Of a stretch of 16,684 nucleotides of DNA, positions 7,900 through 13,185 are shown piece after piece. Position 1 is the first letter of the stretch. Each line of letters starts with the position of its first letter. The DNA lies in the NCBI GenBank assembly GCA_934085875.1, contig CAKOHQ010000028.1:1-16684 (forward strand). Reading direction: 5' to 3'. Source of the stretch: an uncultured Bacilli bacterium (lineage in GTDB: Bacteria; Bacillota_I; Bacilli_A; RF39; UBA660). The notes under the pieces were generated by a model. It made no database searches and was not told the origin of the DNA. It saw only the letters and a list, made by a program, of their open reading frames with translations. The position numbers and the translations under genes were made by a program.

Positions 7900-7923
7900 T
7901 TTAATTTTTTTAAAAAAATTAAA
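7900..7923. repeat. Perfect 24-base A/T palindrome
   Basis: A 12-bp perfect inverted repeat made only of A and T (TTTAATTTTTTT and its complement), in the spacer between the DUF4097-like terminator and the exporter gene. In RNA it would be a 12-bp stem with essentially no loop, so it more probably matters as DNA (curved or easily melted). I could not find a convincing -35/-10 pair for the exporter in this spacer. Confidence 0.5.
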
Positions 7924-7948
7924 AAAAAAGAACAAAATTAAAAAAACT

Positions 7949-7975
7949 AAAAAAAAATCTGATAAAAAATTATCA
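7949..7975 (-). terminator. Intrinsic terminator after the DUF4097-like gene
   Basis: TGATAA, loop TTTT, TTATCA, then a run of nine T on the minus strand, beginning eight bases after the stop codon. It separates the LiaF-like/DUF4097-like pair from the exporter cassette. Confidence 0.7.
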
Positions 7976-7982
7976 AATTTCA

Positions 7983-8780
7983 TTATTTTATATTTATATT
8001 ACCTATTCCACCATTTATGTCGATCACATTATTTCCATTACCAAAAATCATATTATCTTTTAATTCTTCATCGTTATATTTTATAGAACCAATACCTTTA
8101 CTAATTTTAAATTTATAATTATTAATATCATCTAATAATTTTATATTTAGTTTACCAATACCTGAATCAATTTTATTATTACCTAGCAAAAAACATTCCA
8201 AATTTAAAGAACCTACACCCATATCTAAATCTAAATTATTAAATTTACTATTTTCAATATTAACACTTCCAGCTCCTGTTTCTATACTACCTTTATTATT
8301 AATCTGCATTTTTGTAATATTTACTTTTCCAGCTCCGAATTCAAAATCCACATCATTACCACTTAAATTTTGTATATCAACAACACCGGCTCCACTTTCT
8401 ATATCAATATCATTAAATATTATATTTTCAGGTATAGTAATAGTTAATTTATAATCATAATTTAAATTTATATTTGCTTCCTCTTTAATAGCTAATTTAT
8501 TATTTTCATTTTTTATTTTAATATGCTTATTATTAGTTTCTAATTTAAAACTATCACCACTTTTTATATAAAGATTAGTTATTCCAACTTTAACATCAAA
8601 AGTATCAAAACTATTATTTAATTCAGTTATTTTATAGTAATTATTGTTTCCTTCATTACTTTTATCATAAATCTTATTAATAACCTTAAAAACAGATAAT
8701 ATGCCAGTTATTATACAAACAATTAAATAAAATGCAAAAGCAATAGACAAATACTTTATTATTTTTTGAATATTTGTCAT
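7983..8780 (-). CDS. DUF4097-like membrane-anchored beta-repeat protein
   Basis: A 265-residue protein with one N-terminal membrane segment (about residues 12-32) and an extracytoplasmic region of short beta repeats. From about residue 125 the pattern G-x-G-x-[VL]-[DN]-[IL] recurs every 17-22 residues (GAGVVDI, GAGKVNI, GAGSVNI, GVGSLNL, GIGKLNI, GIGSIKY, GIGNINI). This is the right-handed beta-solenoid pattern of the DUF4097/DUF4098 family, and the protein ends exactly on a repeat. Family members sit with LiaF-type proteins and are linked to envelope stress, but no biochemical role is established. Its ATG overlaps the LiaF-like stop (ATGA), so the two are translationally coupled. A terminator follows. 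Confidence 0.8.
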   Translation of the reverse strand: MTNIQKIIKYLSIAFAFYLIVCIITGILSVFKVINKIYDKSNEGNNNYYKITELNNSFDTFDVKVGITNLYIKSGDSFKLETNNKHIKIKNENNKLAIKEEANINLNYDYKLTITIPENIIFNDIDIESGAGVVDIQNLSGNDVDFEFGAGKVNITKMQINNKGSIETGAGSVNIENSKFNNLDLDMGVGSLNLECFLLGNNKIDSGIGKLNIKLLDDINNYKFKISKGIGSIKYNDEELKDNMIFGNGNNVIDINGGIGNINIK

Positions 8781-9472
8781 TTAATATCTAATCCCCCAAA
8801 TATTGTTGTTGAATTAATATATATAGTTTTTGATTTATCATCTATTTTTTGTTTAGTTTTATCTTCAACGCCACCAAATATTGGAGTTGATTTAATTTTT
8901 ATTTTCACATCTTTAGGAACTAATATTGTTATTCCACCAAATATACAAGTAGAATTTATAACAACGTCTTTTTTTATAATTGAATCCCTCAAATCCAATT
9001 TAATCCCACCAAATATTGAATTAAGTGTTGAACCTTTAAATTCTTCACTATCATATTTAATATTTTGACTACCAAAAGTAGAACAATAATCACTATCTTT
9101 TTTTAATTTTTCATTTAACTTATTTATTTCTTTATTTATCTTAGTATTAAATAAATCTTTAAATATAATTGATAATCCTATTATAACTAATATCATAGGA
9201 AATATAAGTTTCCATATAACATCAAAATCTAATATTCCTCTAGAAGATAACATAAGTATTATTCCTATAATTATTAAAACAATATCACCCGTTTTATCAT
9301 TATCTTTAAATAATCCAATAAAACCAGGTATTATTAAAAATAAAGTCCACCATCCCTTAAAAAATACATTTATATCTGCTAATCCTGTTGCATTTAAGCC
9401 AAATATAATTCCTAATGTAATTAACACTAAACCCCACATAACATTTCCAATTTTTTTCAAAATTTTCACCAC
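8777..9472 (-). CDS. LiaF-like envelope-stress membrane protein
   Basis: A 231-residue protein with four hydrophobic segments in the first 110 residues (GNVMWGLVLITLGIIFGL, then three more ending IGLSIIFKDLF). This is the LiaI/LiaF-like transmembrane module. The C-terminal domain (about 130-231) is built on repeated Phe-Gly-Gly turns (FGSQNI, FGGIKLDL, FGGITI, FGGVED, FGGLDIK), as in the LiaF C-terminal domain. In LiaFSR systems LiaF keeps the sensor kinase inactive until cell-wall antibiotics act, but no kinase or regulator gene is present here. The start is one of two consecutive GTG codons; I use the first. A good promoter lies 12 bases upstream. Confidence 0.82.
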   Translation of the reverse strand: MVKILKKIGNVMWGLVLITLGIIFGLNATGLADINVFFKGWWTLFLIIPGFIGLFKDNDKTGDIVLIIIGIILMLSSRGILDFDVIWKLIFPMILVIIGLSIIFKDLFNTKINKEINKLNEKLKKDSDYCSTFGSQNIKYDSEEFKGSTLNSIFGGIKLDLRDSIIKKDVVINSTCIFGGITILVPKDVKIKIKSTPIFGGVEDKTKQKIDDKSKTIYINSTTIFGGLDIK

Positions 9473-9483
9473 TTTCCAACTAA

Positions 9484-9512
9484 ATTATATTATTTTATTC
9501 AAAATATGTAAA
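9484..9512 (-). promoter_or_regulatory. Sigma-A-like promoter of the LiaF-like/DUF4097-like pair
   Basis: TTTACA, a 17-base spacer and TATAAT on the minus strand, in the gap right after the NUDIX stop codon. Five of six and six of six consensus matches make it one of the best promoters in the window. Confidence 0.7.
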
Positions 9513-9515
9513 TAA

Positions 9516-10037
9516 TTATTTATTAATTTTTTTATATTCATTTATGACATCCAACATTTCTTCCACGATAATTTTATTTACATCATTTAATGGAATACTG
9601 TCTATCAATATATTTTCTACATCATTTATATTAATCATTTTTATAGTATAATTACCTTCTATTTCATTTTTATCTAAATGATTATTATTTATGTTAGATA
9701 TTTTATTTGTTTTTATTACATAATAGTATATTTCATTCTTTCTATTCTTATTAGTATTATGATAATTTCTAGTATAATGTGTATTTTTTTCTATTACATT
9801 TTTGTTTATTTCACTATCTTCTAATTCTATTCCTGTTTCTTCTTTTATTTCTCTTTTCAAACAATCTAAAAGAGTTTCATTTTCTTCTAAATGACCTCCA
9901 GGAAATTGATATGTATCATGACAATATCCTAACATTATTTCTTGTTTATTATTTATTATTAAACCTTTACATCTTATTACAATTTCATCTATTTCATTTT
10001 CTTTTAGGTTATCATAGTTATATATTACTTCTTTCAT
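9516..10037 (-). CDS. NUDIX hydrolase
   Basis: Hydrolyses a nucleoside diphosphate linked to another group; the substrate cannot be told from sequence. The 173-residue product carries a complete NUDIX box: Gly-x5-Glu-x7-Arg-Glu-Ile-x-Glu-Glu-x-Gly-Ile, starting at QFPGGHLEENE and running to REIKEETGI. It is preceded by the usual strand IVIRCKGLIIN. The C-terminal half is Asn/Ile/Lys-rich and divergent. The start is the ATG with GGAG six bases upstream; the longer frame would begin at a TTG inside that Shine-Dalgarno. A truncated NUDIX-like frame lies about 200 bases away on the opposite strand. Confidence 0.9.
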   Translation of the reverse strand: MKEVIYNYDNLKENEIDEIVIRCKGLIINNKQEIMLGYCHDTYQFPGGHLEENETLLDCLKREIKEETGIELEDSEINKNVIEKNTHYTRNYHNTNKNRKNEIYYYVIKTNKISNINNNHLDKNEIEGNYTIKMININDVENILIDSIPLNDVNKIIVEEMLDVINEYKKINK

Positions 10038-10204
10038 CTTTTTCTCCAATCCTATTCATATTTAAAATTATTTTTTGTCACAATAAGTATATCATAATTT
10101 AATGATATAATAACCTTTTTCTTTATAACTTACAAATATTAATTTATTGTTATAAGTAACTTATTTTAATAAATTATCTAATAAATAACGTTTAATAAAA
10201 TAAC

Positions 10205-10233
10205 TTGACTTTCAATTAAAAAAAATAGATAAT
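10205..10233 (+). promoter_or_regulatory. Strong sigma-A-like promoter reading into the NUDIX fragment
   Basis: TTGACT, a 17-base spacer and GATAAT (five of six matches at each hexamer) on the plus strand, followed within ten bases by AAGGAG and an ATG. This is the first of two plus-strand promoters upstream of the small hydrophobic peptide gene. Confidence 0.65.
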
Positions 10234-10252
10234 GGTTTACAAGGAGTAAATT

Positions 10253-10336
10253 ATGATAGATAAGGTTGGCGGTATCATTTTAAATGATAAAAAAATTTAT
10301 TTGTTCGCTTGTTTTATAAATTTACTTATCATATAA
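10253..10336 (+). pseudogene. Truncated NUDIX-like reading frame
   Basis: A 27-codon frame with an excellent start (AAGGAG, six bases, ATG) and a strong promoter. Its first residues, MIDKVGGIILNDKKIY, look like the first beta-strand of a NUDIX hydrolase. The frame then changes to an unrelated hydrophobic tail and stops before any NUDIX box. No remainder of a NUDIX domain is visible downstream. The tail overlaps the promoter of the hydrophobic peptide module, so a deletion or insertion bringing that module in is the likely cause. Alternatively it is a short leader peptide. The NUDIX resemblance rests on about 15 residues. Confidence 0.4.
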
Positions 10337-10337
10337 T
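10309..10337 (+). promoter_or_regulatory. Promoter of the small hydrophobic peptide mRNA
   Basis: TTGTTT, a 17-base spacer and a perfect TATAAT on the plus strand. Initiation would fall at about 10344, exactly where the left arm of the long inverted repeat begins, so the mRNA 5' end would start with the paired arm. Confidence 0.6.
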
Positions 10338-10368
10338 TTTAACAGGAACATTTGATGTGAGTGTCGCC

Positions 10369-10392
10369 CTCCAATCTTGAGAAAGAAGGGAG
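10369..10392 (+). promoter_or_regulatory. Hairpin sequestering the Shine-Dalgarno of the small peptide
   Basis: CTCC (10369-10372) pairs with GGAG (10389-10392), the Shine-Dalgarno itself. TCTT (10375-10378) pairs with AAGA (10383-10386) around a GAGA loop, with a two-by-two internal mismatch. Ribosome access would need this small hairpin to open. Confidence 0.55.
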
Positions 10393-10402
10393 ATAGATAA
10401 AA

Positions 10403-10495
10403 ATGAAAACTAAAACTTTTATTATAAAAGTTCTAAAACTCATTGCTATCATTTTATTACTTTCTACCTTACTGGTGTTAGCAATAAAAAAATAG
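10403..10495 (+). CDS. Small hydrophobic peptide, candidate type I toxin
   Basis: A 30-residue frame with GGGAG ten bases before the ATG. The peptide begins MKTKTFIIKVLKL, continues with a membrane-spanning stretch of Ile/Leu/Ala/Val (about residues 13-28) and ends in Lys-Lys. It is a single basic-ended helix, the usual form of type I toxins of 20-50 residues. The stop codon abuts a hairpin that is the terminator of an opposing RNA. The untranslated regions are highly structured, and promoters face each other on both sides. I do not recognise its family. Other possibilities are a signal peptide or holin-like peptide. Toxicity is inference from length, composition and arrangement. Confidence 0.7.
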   Translation: MKTKTFIIKVLKLIAIILLLSTLLVLAIKK

Positions 10496-10521
10496 ACACT
10501 CTTCAGCATTGATAGAGTGTC
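10495..10521 (-). terminator. Terminator of the antisense RNA
   Basis: An eight-bp perfect stem GACACTCT/AGAGTGTC with an 11-base loop. On the minus strand it is followed by TA and seven T. On the plus strand no T run follows, so it should end only the antisense transcript. Confidence 0.75.
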
Positions 10522-10535
10522 AAGTCTATTAAATC

Positions 10536-10582
10536 AGAGGCGACATTCACTTGCAAGATCAAATGTTCCTCTTTTTTATTTT
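10536..10582 (+). terminator. Terminator of the small peptide mRNA
   Basis: AGAGG pairs with CCTCT and ACATT with AATGT (ten bp with a small internal loop), then six T, A and four T on the plus strand. Its arms also take part in the longer 5'/3' repeat. Confidence 0.7.
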
Positions 10583-10605
10583 ATGCAAATTTCTTTAACA
10601 TATTC

Positions 10606-10633
10606 ATTATACCATAAATAAAATATTATTCAA
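10606..10633 (-). promoter_or_regulatory. Promoter of the antisense RNA
   Basis: TTGAAT, a 16-base spacer and a perfect TATAAT on the minus strand, placed beyond the end of the peptide mRNA. Both hexamers match better overall than those of the peptide promoter, as expected for an unstable antitoxin RNA made in excess. Confidence 0.65.
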
Positions 10634-10712
10634 GTTTAGTATGATATGTTTTTTAATTATAATCTTCATAAATTATTATTGCACTTATTATTTATATTTT
10701 TTATATATCAAA

Positions 10713-10749
10713 GTTCAAATAGTTTGAACATATATTACCAATGGTGCGA
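10713..10749. other. Hairpin-plus-GGTGCGA element, copy A
   Basis: GTTCAAA-TAG-TTTGAAC is a seven-bp perfect hairpin; 13 bases later comes GGTGCGA. A second copy at 16480-16514 has the same order and 13-base spacing. The surrounding 10583-10857 has no convincing gene, but 10741-10800 is richer in G and C than its neighbourhood. Which strand is used is not clear. Confidence 0.4.
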
Positions 10750-10857
10750 GTGTCGTAATAATCTACAGCTTTTCGCATAAGACGATTGATATTCATCAAA
10801 TCTCTATAAACATTTTAACAAACAAAGATAAAATCATCATTAATTATTTTCAAATTT

Positions 10858-10897
10858 TACTAAATTTCAAGTAGAAACTGGAATTTAGTATTTTTTT
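10858..10897 (+). terminator. Strong plus-strand terminator with no known plus-strand gene before it
   Basis: TACTAAATT pairs with AATTTAGTA, extended by three more pairs (one G-U), with a nine-base loop, followed by seven T on the plus strand only. The gene to its right is on the minus strand, so this hairpin implies a plus-strand transcript from 10583-10857, possibly one containing the hairpin element at 10713. Confidence 0.6.
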
Positions 10898-10924
10898 GAA
10901 TTTAATTACATATCAATTATGAAA

Positions 10925-11929
10925 TTATGCATTTTGATTTGAATTATGATTATCTAGATTTTTAACTAATTTTTTTACATTTTTATTTCCAACTGATGTA
11001 GTAGTAGTTTTTATATCTGGATCTTCATCCCAATTATATACTCCATCAATTTCATGGCTTTCTTTAAATGTTAAAGTAGATAAATCAACTTCCAATGATT
11101 TGTTATATTTTCCAAAAGCAATACTTATTATATTCTCGTAACCTTGAATTAATAATTTATAATTTGCATGAGCTAAATATCCATTTGAAAAAGAACTAAT
11201 TTTTAATTTTTTATCTGTTTGATATAAAATTGCTATTCTTTTTGAAAGAGCACTATATAGTTCAATTAAATCTTTTTTTATCGATTTTGTTCCAATAATA
11301 TTAGCCAAATCCATTTCAAACAAATATTTATTCATATCTTTGCACTGTCTAGGCCAAGTATGATTTTGAATTTGTTTATCTATATAACTGTACCAAATAT
11401 TAGTTATAATTTCAGCAACAATATACTTTCCTACAAGTAAATTTTGTTCTTCTATTTCAATAGTCTCATCTATTTTTCTTTTAGGATAATCTGATAACCA
11501 TTTTCCAATGATATTTCTAATTTTAAAAGTTTGTCCTTTAAAATCATCATATTGTCCCATACCATTATCCATAAAATACGTATTTATAACACTTCTGTCA
11601 TAATCGCTTAATTTATAATTTGATTTAATTAAATAGTCATTATCTTTATCACTGTATACCATATCCATATGTGGTATTATCTTTTTTTTATCAGTCTTCC
11701 AATCTATGGTTATAGACCAATCACTTTCTGCCTTGCGTTCGAAAAATCTTTGAAACAATTTTTCATTTTCATATAATGAGTCTTCAACTAACATCTTACT
11801 TTCAAAAAAATATAGAAAGTTTATAAATTCTGTTGTTAAAAAACTTGGTTCATATCCATTTTTAACTTTATACATCATATACTCAACTATTAAGTCATCC
11901 ACTGTTAATTTATGTTCTAAATTTACCAT
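10925..11929 (-). CDS. Conserved-looking protein of unknown function, accessory region
   Basis: A 334-residue soluble, mostly helical protein with no signal peptide or membrane segment. The frame has a perfect Shine-Dalgarno (AAGGAGG, five bases from the ATG), so it is a real gene. The N-terminus (HKLTVDDLIVEYMMYKVKNG) and the middle (NYKLSDYDRSVINTYFMD, GKYIVAEIITNIWYSYIDKQI) are well-ordered amphipathic helices. The tail ends in a Thr run and GNKNVKKLVKNLD. Its composition (more Trp, Met, Asp and Tyr, less Asn/Ile) differs from neighbouring proteins, in line with transfer. It has the feel of a hypothetical protein family spread on Firmicutes mobile DNA, but I cannot name a domain or catalytic motif. 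It lies alone between non-coding stretches near tRNA-Arg. Confidence 0.85.
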   Translation of the reverse strand: MVNLEHKLTVDDLIVEYMMYKVKNGYEPSFLTTEFINFLYFFESKMLVEDSLYENEKLFQRFFERKAESDWSITIDWKTDKKKIIPHMDMVYSDKDNDYLIKSNYKLSDYDRSVINTYFMDNGMGQYDDFKGQTFKIRNIIGKWLSDYPKRKIDETIEIEEQNLLVGKYIVAEIITNIWYSYIDKQIQNHTWPRQCKDMNKYLFEMDLANIIGTKSIKKDLIELYSALSKRIAILYQTDKKLKISSFSNGYLAHANYKLLIQGYENIISIAFGKYNKSLEVDLSTLTFKESHEIDGVYNWDEDPDIKTTTTSVGNKNVKKLVKNLDNHNSNQNA

Positions 11930-11952
11930 AAAACCCTCCTTGTATATGAATT

Positions 11953-11958
11953 ATTATA
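11953..11958 (-). promoter_or_regulatory. Extended -10 element of the unknown-function gene
   Basis: TGTTATAAT (TGn plus a perfect TATAAT) on the minus strand, 24 bases before the start codon. No good -35 is visible at 16-18 bases, so the extended -10 would have to carry recognition. Confidence 0.5.
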
Positions 11959-12161
11959 ACATATATTTTTAAGATTTTTACACAAACTTTCTCTGCTATA
12001 AACAATTTTAATTTTAACAAATATTTTTATTACTTTTTGGTACCGACTTATGTATTGATAATGCATCAGACAGCAGCTATCCATTGGGTAGTTTATCCCA
12101 GTATTTAAAATTTTTATAAGATAACCTGTGTCCTAAATATTAATATTTCTTAAATTATATG

Positions 12162-12246
12162 ACCACAAAGTTAGTATTTTTTTTATTATATTTTTATAAT
12201 TGTTGATGGTAATACAGGAACCTTAAATAATACTAACTTATGTGGT
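12162..12246. repeat. Long-armed inverted repeat in the non-coding island
   Basis: ACCACAAAGTTAGTATT (12162-12178) is repeated in inverted form at 12229-12246 with one extra base, separated by about 50 bases. The whole stretch 11960-12417 has no supportable gene. It holds this repeat, a GC-richer patch at 12039-12100 and otherwise plain A/T-rich DNA. The repeat could be the ends of a small non-autonomous element or the stem of a structured RNA. Confidence 0.5.
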
Positions 12247-12417
12247 TCTATATAAGTAAGATTAGTGTTTTTAATACTTATAATATTTCATTTTATAATT
12301 TTAGATTTGATATTTAGAATTTTTAAAGTATTTTTAATCCTTTTTTAACTTTCTTCAATATCTAATCTTTACTTTATTAAGTACATACTAATCAACTTCT
12401 TTCAAAATGAAATGCAT

Positions 12418-12445
12418 AAAAAAAGGTTAACCGAAATTAACCTTT
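12418..12445 (-). terminator. Intrinsic terminator downstream of tRNA-Arg
   Basis: AAAGGTTAA, a six-base loop and TTAACCTTT followed by TTTT on the minus strand, about 40 bases after the 3' end of the tRNA. Confidence 0.7.
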
Positions 12446-12483
12446 CATATATTTAAAGTCGATTAGTTCGACTAATTTCCCAA

Positions 12484-12560
12484 TGGTGTCCCCGGGCAGA
12501 ATCGAACTGTCGACCTATCGCTTAGGAGGCGATTGCTCTATCCTACTGAGCTACGAGGAC
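12484..12560 (-). tRNA. tRNA-Arg (anticodon CCU)
   Basis: A full cloverleaf on the minus strand. The acceptor GTCCTCG pairs with CGGGGAC (one T-G) and the D arm begins TAGCTCAGTAGGATAGAGCA. The anticodon stem ATCGC/GCGAT encloses the loop CTCCTAA with anticodon CCT. The T arm has TTCGATT, and the discriminator A is followed by an encoded CCA. It reads the AGG codon. It has its own -10 element upstream and a terminator downstream. The 3' end lies next to an accessory region, a common place for integration. Confidence 0.95.
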
Positions 12561-12568
12561 ATAACTAT

Positions 12569-12574
12569 ATTCTA
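12569..12574 (-). promoter_or_regulatory. -10 element of the tRNA-Arg promoter
   Basis: TAGAAT within TTATGATAGAATA, a stretch shared with the metG promoter (TTTATGATAGAATA), including the extended TG. Transcription would start about two bases before the mature tRNA. The -35 region would fall inside the preceding terminator hairpin. Confidence 0.5.
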
Positions 12575-12578
12575 TCAT

Positions 12579-12615
12579 AAAAAAAATTATTTGGCATTAT
12601 CTTTGGCCAAATAAT
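12579..12615 (-). terminator. Intrinsic terminator overlapping the end of the HD-domain gene
   Basis: ATTATTTGGC, a ten-base loop and GCCAAATAAT (ten perfect pairs), followed by a run of T on the minus strand. The 5' arm and loop include the last codons and stop of the HD-domain gene. Confidence 0.85.
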
Positions 12616-13100
12616 ATCATATTTATAAAAAATATTGTATATAATGCTATTGCATTTTTAAATTTAAACTTAGTTAGTTCATATGTTGCAACACTTTTAT
12701 CTACTAATGTTAATACCCAACTTTCTTTGTATTTAGGAATAGTAGTTCCTAAAGGAAACATATGTGAAATAATAGCATTCTTTTCTATATCATTTAAATC
12801 AAATTCTTTACTAGCATTGTTATATGCTATATTAGGATGATCTATTCCCTTTTTTATACCTTTTGTTCCATGAAAATCATACTCAGTAAAATAATCATGT
12901 AATAATGCAGCACGTGTCGCTGAAACATAATCCATTCCCAATTTTTTTGAAATTTTATAAGTATATTTTGATACTCTCATAACATGTATATATCTAGTAA
13001 GTCCATGATGACTCTCATTTTTTAAGTCATTAAATTTCTTTGTATTTATAATACTATCTGCAATATCATTAAAACTTATATTATCAGTAGTTTTTTGCAT
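12597..13100 (-). CDS. HD-domain phosphohydrolase-like protein
   Basis: A 167-residue protein with the HD metal-binding pattern: His39 in RYIHVMRVSKYTYKIS, His68-Asp69 in ALLHDYF, His113 in ISHMFPLG and Asp134 in TLVDKSVA. Such enzymes hydrolyse phosphoesters of nucleotides or second messengers; the substrate here is unknown. The last 20 residues are hydrophobic (IALYTIFFINMILFG) and may contact the membrane. The ATG has GAGGTGA upstream. It stands alone, with its own promoter and a terminator overlapping its 3' end, between uvsE and tRNA-Arg. Confidence 0.88.
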   Translation of the reverse strand: MQKTTDNISFNDIADSIINTKKFNDLKNESHHGLTRYIHVMRVSKYTYKISKKLGMDYVSATRAALLHDYFTEYDFHGTKGIKKGIDHPNIAYNNASKEFDLNDIEKNAIISHMFPLGTTIPKYKESWVLTLVDKSVATYELTKFKFKNAIALYTIFFINMILFGQR

Positions 13101-13123
13101 TATTTTTTCACCTCAGTAAACAA

Positions 13124-13152
13124 ATTATAGCACATTGTATATCATTTGTCTA
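13124..13152 (-). promoter_or_regulatory. Promoter of the HD-domain gene
   Basis: TAGACA, a 17-base spacer and TATAAT with an extended TG (TGCTATAAT) on the minus strand: five of six and six of six matches, about 25 bases before the start codon. Confidence 0.75.
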
Positions 13153-13185
13153 AAATTTATCTACATAATATTATATTAATTTACA

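Larger units (their letters stand above)
10344..10570. repeat. 25-bp inverted repeat bracketing the peptide gene (mRNA 5'/3' pairing)
   Basis: The left arm 10344-10368 (AGGAACATTTGAT then GTGAGTGTCGCC) pairs with the right arm: 10558-10570 gives 13 of 13 matches, and 10539-10550 gives 12 pairs including one G-U. The right arm has seven extra bases (TTGCAAG). In the transcript this ties the 5' end to the 3' end, the fold-back arrangement known in some type I toxin mRNAs such as hok. Confidence 0.8.
10486..10599 (-). ncRNA. Candidate antisense (antitoxin) RNA, about 114 nt
   Basis: From the promoter at 10606-10633 transcription would start near 10599 and end at the hairpin GACACTCT/AGAGTGTC followed by TATTTTTTTATT. 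The RNA is complementary to the whole 3' untranslated region of the peptide mRNA (about 90 bases) and stops at its stop codon. Its 5' part also copies the sequence of the mRNA 5' arm, so it could compete for the mRNA's own 5'/3' pairing. There is no reading frame in it of note. Existence and role are inferred from the promoter, terminator and overlap. Confidence 0.6.

Noticed and set aside
7880..8086. Plus-strand open frame over the A/T palindrome and the DUF4097-like end
   Set aside because: Lys/Phe/Tyr low-complexity translation of homopolymer runs, antisense to a real gene, with no Shine-Dalgarno.
8766..9068. Plus-strand frame with repeated PPNI motifs
   Set aside because: The repeat is the reverse complement of the FGG repeats of the LiaF-like gene, not an independent repeat protein.
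9779..10102. Plus-strand hydrophobic frame opposite the NUDIX gene
   Set aside because: Antisense to an intact NUDIX box; the apparent membrane protein is an artefact of Asn/Lys/Glu-rich coding on the other strand.
10741..10800. Degenerate tRNA in the GC-richer patch
   Set aside because: A CTGTAGA anticodon-like loop and a CACCA-like end can be seen on the minus strand, but no acceptor, D or T arm pairs up.
12042..12119. Possible transposase fragment (plus strand, reading TDLCIDNASDSSYPLGSL)
   Set aside because: It faintly recalls the Asp-containing strand of DDE transposases, but only about 25 codons, no start and no second motif; too weak to call.
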